Assembly (NCBI GenBank): GCA_030035585.1
Contig: CM057482.1
Span: forward strand, 44,249,501-44,313,500
Direction: 5' to 3'
Length of the DNA: 64,000 nt
DNA from: Dugong dugon
Lineage: Eukaryota; Chordata; Mammalia; Sirenia; Dugongidae
The position numbers were made by a program, and so were the translations under genes. Below the pieces are notes generated by a model, which was not told the DNA's origin, did not search any database, and saw only the letters and a program-made list of their open reading frames with translations. The stretch's first letter is position 1, and every line of letters starts with the position of its first letter. Positions 1 through 10,295 of the stretch are shown in pieces.

Positions 1-2204
1 ATTAAAAGGTTTTCCATTGCCAGGTTGTCAGAATAGATCTGACGTTATTCTCCTGTAACTGACGCTTGCTTCCTCCTCTTTCAACCAACTGTTTGTTAAT
101 CCCGCCGTAGAAAGGAATGAGGACCTGACCCACGTCCCTGCTTTCCCAACACCGTCAATGTCAGCACTATTCAACAGATTTGGGAGCGTGGCCTGAGGCG
201 GAGAAAATAAACACTAAAATCCCTTCTCCTTTTTCTTTTCTTATGTTATCAACTCCAGAGTTATGCCAATTCAAAAAATATATAAATATATATTTTCAAC
301 AAGCAAGAATAGGTTGAGGTCCTACCAGCTGCTAAGTCCGTATTCTAAAACTCTATAATTCAAAAGTTGAAAGAAAAATCATTTCACTCTATATATTCAG
401 TCTGAAGCTGCCCTTCAGTACTAAAATAAGTCTTCTATTAAAATTACTTTTTTAATTGAATTTGTTTAGGAGAATAAAGAAGAGAAACCCTATCTTTTTT
501 CACCACATCTATTCCTTGACTTTCGGTTTGTATGAGCGCAACACACCTGAGGCCAGATGGTCAGCGTATACGCGTGCTGGTCAGAGTATCCATGGGAATT
601 GTTTGCCAAATAACAACCCAGGATGAGTCAGGAGCTGAATAAAATGTCCACTTCCAGTCAAAATGTCATTCAAACAAAGCCCCTTTCTCTATTGAGAAGG
701 CTTCTCTAGGATGGATTGACACGTCACTTGCTCCTAAGCTGCCTTCAAATCAAGCTCGCCTCTCCCATACCCCATCATTCAAAGCTTAGAAAACATCCTC
801 AGAATCCACTTCGCTCTGCCCTATGTCCCTGAGGAGAGGCAAGAAGATGGTCTTTGTAGCCAAGGCTCAACTCAAAGCAAAATCTTCTTATAGAATGAAG
901 ATGGCTCATTATCAAATTTACCACAACCTGAGAGCTTCTGGGCTATGAACTAGGTTCATGGTTGGAAAAGTAGTTTGTTCTCTATTATTTTCAATTGGCC
1001 AAATACAAAGGAATCTGAGTTAAATGGTACCTTTTTTAAAAGATAACTATATCCTCAGTGCTAGAGTACTGTTTGGGTTAAGTATGCGTATTTCGTGCAT
1101 CTGAATGCTTTTGGTTTTTCAATCATATGCTGATATGTAATTTTACTGTTGTCAAAGTCACATACATACATACATGCATACATAAATAACAGACAGAGAA
1201 ATCCCAACTTCTTGCCCCAGAAGATACTACACCCGTCCCTCATACAGCAGGTCATCTTTGGTAACTTCCCCAGTCTCCACTCCACCCTTCAATTATGAAA
1301 TCAGCAAAAGTCTCAGGGGAAGAAGAACCAGAAAGAACAAATGTGGCAGCAAGAGACAGAGGATCAATACCTTCAGAGTCTGAGACTGTAATGGGCCCTG
1401 TAGGTCTGATAATTATCAAACAAGAATTCTGTTTCAAGAAGGGAAAAAATGTATTTTAATAGCAGCTCTATAATTAGCTATTTCTGTTCATGGCTTCTGA
1501 GTAGTTTTTATGTTTGTCTGCCTCACCTTTATTTCCTTTAACAATGTTCACACAAAATGGCTCAGAATTGCTCTCCCTCTAATTATTTACTGTAACAACC
1601 AACAAGCTGAGAGAAAGATGACAAAGTAGTCAAGAAAGATCTTTGTACACAACGTATTGACTCATCGCTGCTTCCTCCTCACTCCTTGATATTTTTTTCT
1701 TCTTTTCTAGCATACAGTTTATAAATGTGCATAAAAAGCTCTCCTGAGTTTTATTTTACGATGATGCTACACTTTTGATCAATGAGTTTGCTTGTATTAT
1801 AGATGCATAGTTTGCCAAGCCTTTGGTAAGAAGCAAATCCATTCTGTCCCTAAAGTCACCATTTGCCAAGATGGAGCTGGCATGACTCCTGTTGGAGAGT
1901 TGAGGTGGAGGTGACGATGTCAGAAATGCAACCAGGAGATGGTAGGATCTTGGATGCCAAGACTGAACTGTAAGTCAGGAGATAATTTGGTGGAAAAAAA
2001 TCAGTTACAAATTTTGGGAAAGAAAATGAGAAATTAAATCCTCAGTAGGTCAAAAGCTAGAGGCAAAATCACCAAGGATGAATCAGGGTCCCAACCACTA
2101 TAACTCAATGAAGGCAGGCAATTCATAGGGTCTGAAGTAGTCACCCTGGGGTCGTTTCCCCCAAACTGTAATCATTTGCATCCATCTCTCTGAAAGTCCG
2201 CCTT
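1..2204. other. Unique AT-rich non-coding DNA
   Basis: No gene or high-copy interspersed repeat is recognised. A short CATA microsatellite lies at 1161-1184. Reading frames here are short, lack homology I can recognise and have no codon-like composition. The stretch ends where an L1 3' end is inserted at 2219. It could be intergenic or intronic; nothing in the sequence decides which. Confidence 0.5.
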
Positions 2205-2218
2205 AAAAGTAAGGGACT

Positions 2219-2790
2219 TTACCAGGTTTACTGGCCTGAAAGAGACTGGAGAAACCCCAAGTGTATGGCCCCCAGGCACCCTTTTAGCTCAGTGGTGAAG
2301 TCACTTCCAAAGTTCACTGTTCAGCCGGGGATTGGACAGCCCCATAAAACAAAATGGGACTAATGAGGCACAGCAGTCCAAGGACAAGGACTAGAAGCCA
2401 GAAGGGGACAGGAAAGCTGGTAATAGGGAACCCAAGGTTGAGTAAGGATAGTGTTCATGTGTTGTGAGGTTGTTATCCATTGTCATAGGGCAACATGTAT
2501 ACTGTTTAATGAGAAACTATTTTGTTCTGTAAACCTTCATCTAAAGTGAGAATATCAGCACAACTGGAAGAACGTAACTGATGTCACTGAAGCGTGCATG
2601 TAGAAATTTTTGAAACGGTGTGTCTTTGGCTATGTATATTTTCATCAAAAAAAAAAAAAAAAGGTCGAGAAGGGAGAGGGTTGACATGTCGTGGGGTTGT
2701 TAACCAATGTCATAAAATAATATGTGTACTGACGGTTTAATGAGAAACTATTTGTTCTGTAAACCTTCACCTAAAGTACAATAAAAAAAA
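2219..2790 (+). mobile_element. 5'-truncated L1, 3'UTR only, with duplicated tail
   Basis: This is the 3' end of an afrotherian-type L1 on the plus strand. It is flanked by a 13-bp target-site duplication, AAAGTAAGGGACT, at 2206-2218 and 2791-2803, so it is a single retroposition. The 3'UTR runs from ACTGGCCTGAAAGAGACTGG to a terminal ACAATAAAA run. The terminal module (GTTGTTAACCA..TGTTCTGTAAACCTTCA) occurs twice, near 2463-2540 and 2683-2780, separated by a spacer ending in a 16-17-base A run at about 2646. A shared spacer and A run occur in the copy at 8901-9634. It is non-coding. Confidence 0.85.
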
Positions 2791-3102
2791 AAAGTAAGGG
2801 ACTATGAGTTCAGCACCAGAAACTTTGAACCTCATAACACAAACAACAATGGCTCTATATTCAGTGGATACATGACTGTGGAAGAAGAAAGAATTTAACA
2901 GGACTTGGGCCTGGAAAGCAGCAAGTTTAGCTACTATTCATCACCCTACTGTGGGTAACATTAAGTGACCAGACTCAACAAATTAACATTGCTAAGTGAG
3001 TGGAATAGTATAGGTGACAATGGTAATGTAGAACTTGGAGAAACGGCAAGGCACTAAAAATAAACGTCTGAACATTTCACCACTTTTTAAATAACTTATC
3101 TG

Positions 3103-3480
3103 CCACCCATCTGTCAGTTTGTCATATTGTATTGCTATGATGCTGGAAGCTATGCCACCACAATTTCAAATACCAGCAGATCACCCATGGTGGATAGGTT
3201 TCAGTGGAGCTTCCAGACTAAGATAGATGAGGAAGAAAGGCCTCGTGATCTACTTCTGAAAATCAGCCAGTGAAAACCCTACGGATCACAAGAGAATATT
3301 GTACAATATGGTGCTGGAAGACAAGCCCCCTAGGTTAGAAAGCACTCCAAATACACCGTGGACACAGTATAGACTTGAGCATACCAACAATCACGAAGAT
3401 GGTGCAGGACCAGGCAATATTTTGTTCTGTTATGCACAAGGTCACCATGGGTCAGAGCCGAATTGACAGCAACTAACAAC
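3103..3480 (+). mobile_element. Internally deleted RTE1-type element
   Basis: This copy joins the 5' head of an RTE1-like LINE (CATCTGTCAGTTTGTC, then CTTCCAGACTAAGA and GATCTACTTCTGAAAAT) directly to the RTE 3' tail (GATGGTGCAGGACC, then GACAGCAACTAACAAC). The whole coding body is missing, so it could only move in trans. Similar head-tail derivatives lie at 12655-13200 and 14985-15305 on the plus strand, and at 16771, 17677, 23478, 43106 and 43902 on the minus strand. Confidence 0.75.
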
Positions 3481-5229
3481 CACAAAAGTAACATATAGAA
3501 CCAGAATCTTGGATAAAAATTAAAAAAATTAAAAACAGTCATAGAATGCCAAAGCACCACTGAAGCTGCAAATCAATGTGTTAACCATGTCTCAGTGGTT
3601 CTCTGTAAAATCAATCGTAAGTGTGGCCCATAGGCCTTTTCAGTATTAGTTCAATGTAAGTGTCCTTTGGAAATGAGTCAAATCCCACTTTCACGTTATA
3701 CACATGGGCTGTTATAGGCAGAGTCCTTCTTCTCCCAAAGCCCAGAGCTTCCCTCTGGAATAAACATGGGGTGGCTTCCCTTCAACCTGAAGCAAAACCC
3801 ATCATCCTCCGTGTGATGCGAGAGATCTTGAGCAACATTCACAACAAAAGTAAATTTTGCTCTGTTCTCTGAGCAGTAATGGTGCTTGGTAATAGGCTCC
3901 TGAAGTAGCTTATTGGTTCTTCTTGTAATTTATTAGAGCGAAGCCTGTGTCAGGACTTCCATTATAAACTCATGTTTTCTGAGTGGAGAGATCAACAATG
4001 AAATTGGGCTAGTATTGAGCCTTAAATTTGATTTTCAATCTCTGCGCAAGAACTTATGAAGAGAAATCAAAAAGAGATGGCAAGAAAAACCCATGGAGGT
4101 GGTGCCATAATTCTGATGTGTACACACATATATGTTTACTATCTTAGCAGGTTTTCAGTTGTGAGACTCACTTTTGTTCCATTAGGCTTCCATTTATCAA
4201 ATAGGACCTATTTGATAGAGAAGTTGTTGGATACAGGAAAAATTAAAAGTAAAGTCAAATTAGTTTTCCCTCTAGCCAGTTACCATACCCATATGGCCAC
4301 AAAACAACCAGGTCTTCACCTTTTAATTTGCTACTCAGCTTACTTAAAGAGCATGAGGCTTAACACTGCAAAAGTCAAGAGAGAAAAAGGTAGTGATATT
4401 CTTATTGTCGATTTTTGCAGGTTTTTTTTTTTCTTTTTTTCTTTTCTCTGGGTAATAATGAATCATTGGCAGACTTCTGTTGAGATGAAACTTTTACGCT
4501 TCTCTTCATTTAAATAAAAATCAAATAGTACAAATGTTGTGTTTTACTCATAACATGCTGAAGAAAATTATTTGCACTTGTTTAAAAGCATTTGCTAGTG
4601 CAATAATATCTTTAAAAAAAAATCATCTGTAAGGGATCCATTTTGAAATGCTCAGTCTTGCTATAATGTCCACTGTAGAGAGAGACCTTAGCTTAAATTA
4701 TACCACAGCTATTTTAAATGGATTTTTAAATTATCTACCTTTGCATTTCATCATGAATGTTTCAGGGTAATTATCCTGAGATAATGCCAACAAATGGCTG
4801 CAGACTTTAGGTTTATAATTGCTCTTGTTCATTTAAGGTTCCCAGCAGACCAGATCAGGAAATTCAATGCCTGGCAAGTCGGGGTGGATAATATACCGTA
4901 ACTGGCATTTTCTTATTAGACGAACACCCAAATCGGCTTTCATTTGTAGCAATAACCCTAATTAAGAGAACCAAGATTTAAAGCAGAGCCTTTGCATTTT
5001 AAGAAGTGGATTGGAATATGGTTAATGTTAGCCAAAGGGTTATTTTTTTCCTAGAAAATCAGCATAATCTAATCTTAATTTTAATTTTTCAAATGTATCT
5101 TACAGAATCCTTTTCAATTCCTTTCTCAAAATGAGAGGCTTCCTTCTAGTTACTGAGCAAATAGATAAATAGATAAGTATATTCATATAAACATATGCTC
5201 ACATGTACACAAGCATAGTTTAAACCAAA
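3481..5229. other. Unique AT-rich non-coding DNA
   Basis: No repeat is recognised between the RTE derivative and the first AfroSINE. A 153-codon frame at 4056-4517 has no signal of coding: it crosses a T-rich run and matches nothing I know. The part around 4740-5040 has a more complex, CNE-like composition and is listed separately. Confidence 0.5.
4740..5040. promoter_or_regulatory. Possible conserved non-coding element
   Basis: This is a repeat-free stretch with balanced composition and several intact transcription-factor-like words, including a homeodomain-type CCTAATTAAG near 4957 and a GATA-like GAGATAATG near 4777. It contains no low-complexity runs, unlike its surroundings. Conservation is inferred only from texture; no alignment was possible. 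Confidence 0.25.
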
Positions 5230-5393
5230 AAATACCAAACTCATTGCAGTCGTCGAGTCAATTCCAACTCATAGTGACCCTATGGGACAAAGTAGAGCTG
5301 CCCCATAGGGTTTCCAAGGAGCAGCTGGTGGATTCGAACTGCCGACCTTTTGGGTTAGCAGCCGAGCTCTTAACCAATGTGCCTCCAGGCTCC
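5230..5393 (-). mobile_element. AfroSINE, short subfamily
   Basis: On the minus strand it starts with GGAGCCTGGAGGCAC and ends with the RTE-derived tail GAATTGACTCGACGAC followed by the A/T-rich end. The tRNA-like head has a B-box-like GGTTCGAATCC equivalent at about 5330. It is the compact form that goes straight from CAGCTGCTCCTTGGAAACC to the tail. Confidence 0.85.
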
Positions 5394-5825
5394 AAGAACA
5401 CTTTAGTGTAAGATCTGCAAGAGATCTTAGGACAAAGATCACCAAATGCAACCTTTACCAGCACCACTACCTCACGTGGAAGAGCTGAGGCTTGAAAGCT
5501 AAAATTGTTTGCTTTGGAGCATCAGCTGCCGAGGAGAGCCTGAAGTTGTTGAGCCTCTGGAATACTAATGTAGGACTATTGAGGATAACTGCACAAAAAG
5601 AACCAAGTACCACCTTATCCCCCCAAATTTTTTAATAGTCCAGTAAAGATGGCACCTGTGGCGTATGTTAGCATATCTGATGTTCTGTAAGCTTATTCAG
5701 TCAGCAGAAATTAATTGTTCTGGACAAGTACAAAAGTGTTCACATTGAAATTTTATTATAACATTGTTCCAGTGGCCCATTACCATAAAATAATATTGTA
5801 TCGTATTATGAAGATCTTTGAGTTT

Positions 5826-5869
<44 letters not shown>
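5826..5869. repeat. (CT)n(AC)n microsatellite
   Basis: About eight CT units run directly into about thirteen AC units. Translation across it gives the low-complexity LSLSL/THTHTH runs seen in two overlapping frames, which are not genes. Confidence 0.95.
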
Positions 5870-5961
5870 ATTTGATAACTTATCAGGCGAGATCTGACAT
5901 GAATCCACCTTTTCTTATATATCATTATATGGAAATGATGAAGACAAATAATAATAATAAT

Positions 5962-6176
5962 GTTGTTGTTGTTGTAGTTAGGTGCCGTCGAGTCAATTTC
6001 AACTCATGATGGCCTCATAGGTTACAGAGTAGAACTGCCCATACGGTTTTCTAGGCTGTAATCTTTCCAGGTGCAGATCACCAGATCTTTCTCCCAAAGA
6101 ACCACTGGAGGGGGGTTCAAACTGCCAACTTTTTGGTCAGCAGCCGAGTGCTTAACAGTTGTGCCACCAGGGCTCC
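5962..6176 (-). mobile_element. AfroSINE, long subfamily
   Basis: On the minus strand it reads GGAGCCCTGGTGGCACAAC..., and it contains the extra block before the tail (the equivalent of GATTACAGCC) that defines the longer form. It ends in GTCGACGGCACCTAACTAC and an AAC repeat. It is flanked by (TAA)n runs, suggesting insertion into an A/T-rich site. Confidence 0.85.
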
Positions 6177-6235
6177 TTAATAATAATAATATAATAATAA
6201 TAACCAACATTTGGAAATCATTTTATAACTTACAA

Positions 6236-6401
6236 ACCAAAAAAACCAAACCCATTGCCTTTGAGTTGATTCCAACTCATAGCAACCCTGTAAGAGAGAG
6301 TAGAACTGCCCCATAGGGTTTCCAAGGAGCAGCTGGTGGATTGAAACTGCTGATCTTTTGTTTAGCATCCAAGCTCTTAACCACTGTGCAACCAGCCCTC
6401 C
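6236..6401 (-). mobile_element. AfroSINE, short subfamily
   Basis: Antisense copy of the compact form, separated from the previous SINE only by a TAA-rich spacer. The tail carries the equivalent of GGGTTTGGTTTTTTTGG, read as CCAAAAAAACCAAACCC on the plus strand. Confidence 0.85.
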
Positions 6402-6714
6402 TTGTAATTGATAAAGAACATTTACTTATATTCTTTCGTTCACTTAGTTATCTTCATCCCAATATAGTGAAGACACAGGGCAAGGACAGCATTTATTATA
6501 TATTAAAGCATTATTATCCCAGTTTCCCTGTTTGCAAAATAAGACTCAAGTTTCTGTAAATGAAAAACCATAAATTTTTTTGAACCACAGATCCAGGTAC
6601 TTTCCATAATACTATCCTATTTTCCTGTTAGCAGTAATTATTATTACTGGTAATATATTATAATGGAAAAAGTTACTATGATTTATTAAGTATTGTTATG
6701 ATTATGGCTGTAAA

Positions 6715-6955
6715 AATAATAGGCATTATTCATTGAGTGCTTTGTGTCAACAGCTGTTCTGAGCAGCATCTTACACATACACACACATGCAAAAATCTAT
6801 ACAATAGGTCTTCTTACACCAATTTTACTGAGGAGCAAATGGAGGCTTAGAGAGGTTAGATGAATTAAATAAAGCCATGCAGCCTGTAAACGGCAGAACC
6901 AGGATTTGAATCAGGTGAGTCTGACCCCAAATCAAATATTCTTAGCTACCTGCTG
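6715..6955 (-). mobile_element. MIR SINE (old)
   Basis: The plus strand carries the reverse complement of MIR: AGCACTCAATGAAT-type 3' part, then TGAGGAGCAAATGGAGGCTTAGAGAGGTTAGATGAA and CAGAACCAGGATTTGAATCAG, read in MIR order. It is heavily diverged, as expected of a repeat predating the placental radiation. The next element, a MITE, abuts it. Confidence 0.6.
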
Positions 6956-6957
6956 TA

Positions 6958-7262
6958 CAGGTAGTCCTCAACTTACGAGGTAATCGCATTACTATGAACC
7001 GCGTTTAAGACCTTTTTTTTTTTTTTGTCCATCTTATCGTTAGTAATATGTACTACATACAGTGTTGGCAGCGAGTAATTTGCTGATACTATCATTCTCA
7101 GATGTTCACTCACAGATGTTCAAAGATCTGATTTATAAAGATACTGATAATAGAAGGCAATAATCATCAAAACTAAAAAAAAGGGGTCTTCGACTTATGT
7201 CAGAACTGACTTAAGATGGAGTCGTCAGAACGGAACCGCTTTGTTAAGTCGGGGACTGCCTG
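6958..7262. mobile_element. Tc1/mariner (Tigger-like) MITE
   Basis: Terminal inverted repeats of the form CAGGYAGTCCYCRACTTA bound the element at 6958 and 7262 and are flanked by TA dinucleotides (6956-6957, 7263-7264), the target duplication of Tc1/mariner elements. The 305-bp interior has a T run, a palindromic subterminal GAACCGCGTTTAAGACC / GAACGGAACCGCTTTG pair and no open frame. It is non-autonomous and would have been mobilised by a pogo/Tigger transposase. Confidence 0.8.
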
Positions 7263-7439
7263 TACTTCCTTCTTCATGAAAAACTAATGCATATGTTCCA
7301 CAAGACCCCAGTGTTTTGACAACAGAAATCAGTGCTAAGACTGCCTGAGAGGCTAAGTTAGTATAGGAAGAAAATTTGACAGAAAAAAGAAATGTTTGCA
7401 TGAGGTAAGTTCTGAAGGAACCAAGCTAGTTTTGGAGTA

Positions 7440-7570
7440 CTAGACATAAGGTCAAGAAGCCTGCATTTTAGACTCATCTCTGTCACTCATTTAATCTCCC
7501 ACGGAGTCAGGGGCCTTTCTAGGCCTTTGTTTGAACATCTATAAAAAGATAGAGACAGTGTATGCGGGAG
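7440..7570 (+). mobile_element. MIR-like fragment
   Basis: The order of words (AGCCTGCATTTTAGACTCATCTCTGTCACT, then TAGGCCTTTGTTTGAACATCTATAAAA) follows the MIR core and its 3' half, with heavy divergence. Called with caution. Confidence 0.4.
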
Positions 7571-7939
7571 CTGGCTAGTAACTACCTCAAAAGACACAAT
7601 TATTAAATTTTCAGGTATTTGGAGAACTGGTTGTCAAATCACTGGTAACCAGAGACCAGCCATTGTGGGAGCATTTACACCATGGATATTGGCAAGCAAT
7701 ACAAATCAAGGCCATTTTCTCTCTGGAAAGTCAGTTCTTAAGTATTTATTAGCACTCTACAGGGTAGGGATAGATGAAATGACCACTAAGGACCTCTAGA
7801 ATTCTGATCACCAAGAGAATATGAATCTTGAAAATATGAATTTCATTATTAGTCTTAAATAAGTGACTCTAACAAAGTTCTCTAATTTCCCAAGAATCTA
7901 CCTATGGCTTTCCCTTGGCCTGTTTTCCCTCGCCAGTAC

Positions 7940-8185
7940 TTCTGGTTCCAACTGCATCCTGTCAACATGTAACTGTTCCATGTATAATACCCAATGTTCA
8001 GAAGGATATAGAGAAGAAGGACTTTCTTAAGATGTTGATGGGAGGATTAATGGGCACAATATTCTTGGATCATTCCAATATTTACAAAATGCAAAATGAA
8101 CATAACCTTTGACCAGCAATTTTACTTTTAGAAAATTATCCTAGATATATGCTTCTGTAGTGTGTAAAAAATAACATACCTACAT
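7940..8185 (+). mobile_element. Old L1M ORF2 3' fragment
   Basis: The segment resembles the end of old mammalian L1 ORF2, including the landmark CATAACCTTTGACCAGCAAT followed by TTTTACTTTTAGAAAATTATCCTA. In sense L1 this encodes the stretch near the ORF2 C terminus. No frame is open through it. It runs into a TG/TA microsatellite. Confidence 0.5.
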
Positions 8186-8187
8186 AT

Positions 8188-8345
8188 ACGTGTGTGTGTC
8201 TGTAGGAGTATGTGCATTTATATATATGTGTGTATACTTACATATTTGTGTGTGTGTGTGTATATATATGTGTATATATATACACATATATATGTGTATA
8301 TGTGTATATATATGTGTATATATATACACATATATATGTGTATAT
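8188..8345. repeat. TG/TA microsatellite with palindromic repeat units
   Basis: Alternating GTGTGT and TATATA tracts form nearly exact repeats of a TATATGTGTATATATATACACATA-like unit (about 8266-8300 and 8306-8345), each self-complementary. It abuts the 5' end of the next AfroSINE. Two long frames here are pure repeat translation. Confidence 0.9.
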
Positions 8346-8510
8346 GGAAACCCTGGTTGCAGAGTGGTTAAGAGCTATGGCTGCTAACCAAAAGGTTGTC
8401 AGTTTGAATCCTCCAGGCGCTTCTTGGAAACTCTATGGGGTACTTCTACTCTGTCCTATAGGGTCACTATGAGTTGGAATCGACTCAACGGCAATGGGTT
8501 TTTCTTTTTC
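8346..8510 (+). mobile_element. AfroSINE, short subfamily
   Basis: Sense copy beginning GGAAACCCTGGTTGCAGAGT, with tRNA-like A-box region AGAGTGGTTAAGAGC, B-box-like AGTTTGAATCC, then CTCTATGGGGTACTTC and the tail TTGGAATCGACTCAACGG ending in a T-rich run. Confidence 0.88.
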
Positions 8511-8547
8511 TTCATTATTTATGAATTCTGTATTTGCGAATTCACCT

Positions 8548-8752
8548 GTTGTTGTTGTTAGGTGCAGTTAAGTCAATATTGACCATAGCGACCCCATATG
8601 ACAGAGTGAAACTGCCCCATAGGATTTCCTAGGCTGTAATCTTTATGGAAGCAGTTCACCCGGCCTTTCTCCTGCAGAGCCACTGGGTGGGTTCGAGCTG
8701 CCAGCATTTCAAATAGCAGCTGAGCACCTAGCCATTGTCCACCAGGGCTCCC
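8548..8752 (-). mobile_element. AfroSINE, long subfamily
   Basis: Antisense copy running from the AAC-repeat tail (GTTGTTGTTG on the plus strand) to the GGGAGCCCTGGTGGAC head at 8752. It has the longer internal block before the tail. Divergence is moderate. Confidence 0.85.
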
Positions 8753-8818
8753 ACTAAAATTTATGTGTAACCTCAAACAACTAAACAGTGCTTTCACAGT
8801 GATCTGTGGACTTACAGC

Positions 8819-8879
8819 AAAAAATCAAAACCAAACCAGCTGCTGTTGAGTTGATTCCAACTCATAGTGACCACAGGGA
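8819..8879 (-). mobile_element. AfroSINE tail fragment
   Basis: Only the last part of the SINE remains: on the plus strand AAAACCAAACCAGCTGCTGT, then GAGTTGATTCCAACTCATAG. The tRNA-like head is missing, consistent with 5' truncation. Confidence 0.65.
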
Positions 8880-8900
8880 GGCAAAAAATTTGAGGTGTCA

Positions 8901-9634
8901 CAACAAAAGACCAGATTTACTGGCCTGAAAGAGACTGGAGAAACCCAGAGAGTACGGCTCCCAGACACCCTTTTAGCTCAGTGAAGTCACTCCCAAGGTT
9001 CACCATTCAGCCAGGGATTGGACAGCCCCATAAAACAAAACGGGACTAATGAGGCACAGCAGTCAAGGTACAAGGACTAGAAGGCAGGAGGGGACAGGAA
9101 AACTGGTGATAGGAAACCCAAGGTTGAGAAGGGACTGTATTGACATGTAGTGGGGTTGTTAACCATTGTCATAGGGCAATATGTGTACTAACTGTTTAAT
9201 GAGAACCTATTTGTTCTGTAAACCTTCATCTAAAGTACAAAAAATGAAAGAATTATCTATGTGAGATCAAATTGACAACAGCCACTCAAAAGTTTTGATG
9301 GGAAGCCTAGGGGGCAGTGAATTGAAGGTAATGGTGATGGGATAATTTGGAAAAGGATAGTGAGAATAGGAACACAACTGGAAGAATGTAATCTATGTCA
9401 ATGAATTGTACATGTAGAAATTTTTGAAATGGTGTATCTTTGGCTATGCATATTTTCACCAAAAAAAAAAAAAAAAAAAGCCGAGCTGGGAGAGTGTTGA
9501 CATGTCATGGGGTTGTTAACCAATATCGTAAAACAATACGTGCACTGACTGTTCAATGAGAAACTATTTGTTCTGTAAACCTTCATCTAAAGTACAATAA
9601 AAAAAGTTTTAAAAAAAAGGAGAGTCAAAAAAAC
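8901..9634 (+). mobile_element. 5'-truncated L1, 3'UTR only, with duplicated tail
   Basis: Flanked by the exact 10-bp duplication TGAGGTGTCA at 8891-8900 and 9635-9644, so this is one insertion event. The 3'UTR order is ACTGGCCTGAAAGAGACTGG, CAGGGATTGGACAGCCC, the terminal module, a spacer ending in an A run near 9462-9479, then the terminal module again and ACAATAAAAAA. Its spacer is about 100 bp longer than that of the copy at 2219-2790 but otherwise collinear. It landed beside or inside an older Tigger copy. Confidence 0.85.
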
Positions 9635-9793
9635 TGAGGTGTCAATGGGCACATTTCTAGCTGAGGTCAAACAGTGTGATGTTCTGCCTTCTTGTTTCAG
9701 CTCTCATACTCTAAACAAGTGAACTTGTGCAGTCTATTTAGTGCCAGGTTTTTCACATTGTTGTCTTTTCTGTTGGTGATTTCATTATTTACA

Positions 9794-9964
9794 GTGTCCC
9801 CCAAGCATAGCACTGAAGTGCTGTCTAGTACTCATAAGCTCAAGAAGGCTGTGATGTGTCTTACAGAGAAAATACATGTATTAGATAAGTTTCATTCAGG
9901 CATGAGTTGTAGTGCTTTTGGTCCTGAGTTCAATGTTAATGAACTAACAGCATGTGTTAAATAA
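9794..9964 (+). pseudogene. Tigger transposase N-terminal remnant
   Basis: This 56-codon remnant encodes the start of a pogo/Tigger transposase, including the stretch KKAVMCLTEKIHVLDKF of the CENP-B-type helix-turn-helix that binds the terminal repeats. The usual ATG is GTG here (9794-9796), and the frame ends at a TAA at 9962-9964 shortly after the HTH. The catalytic DDE domain is absent, so no active enzyme is encoded. An upstream ATG at 9692 opens the same frame but precedes the family's usual start. Confidence 0.7.
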
Positions 9965-10041
9965 GGTGTCTTTAAACAGGACACATGTAAAACAAGGTTA
10001 TATACTGATCCATTGATGAAAATATTGTGACCAGAGTCTTG

Positions 10042-10191
10042 CAGGGACAGGTGGCATACTGATTAAGAGCTACAGCTGCTAGCCAAAAGATCGTTGGTTC
10101 GAATCCACCAGGTATTCCTTGGAAACCCTATGGGGCAGCATCGGGTCGCTATGAGTTGGAATTGACTCAGTGGCAGTGGGTTTTTGGTTTT
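10042..10191 (+). mobile_element. AfroSINE, short subfamily
   Basis: Sense copy inserted into the Tigger fragment. It runs from CAGGGACAGGTGGCATACTG through GTTGGTTCGAATCCACC (a good B box) to GGAATTGACTCAGTGGCAGT and a short T-rich tail. The SINE is younger than the Tigger copy. Confidence 0.85.
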
Positions 10192-10295
10192 GACCCTGAA
10201 TTTCCTAGGAGCATGGGTTCAGTACTTACTAATTCAGTGTTCATGGTGACTTTACAAAACATAACTACTAAAAATAATGAGATTCAATTGAAGAG

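Larger units (their letters stand above)
9645..10295 (+). mobile_element. Tigger-type DNA transposon fragment
   Basis: The segment follows a Tigger (TcMar) consensus: a 5' part containing TTCTGTTGGTGATTTC, the start of the transposase, then GTGTCTTTAAACAG, and a 3' part with CCTAGGAGCATGGGTTCAGTA and ACATAACTACTAAAAATAATGAGA. The 3' part resumes after an AfroSINE inserted at 10042-10191. Most of the transposase gene is missing, so this is a non-autonomous deletion derivative. Confidence 0.75.

Noticed and set aside
4056..4517. 153-codon plus-strand open frame
   Set aside because: It ends in a low-complexity FFFFFF run from a T tract, has no recognisable domain and lies in AT-rich DNA where such frames arise by chance.
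5715..6009. Two frames with LSLSL and THTHTH runs
   Set aside because: Translation of the (CT)n(AC)n repeat.
8190..8472. Overlapping frames rich in cysteine, valine, tyrosine and isoleucine
   Set aside because: Direct translation of the TG/TA microsatellite followed by AfroSINE sequence.
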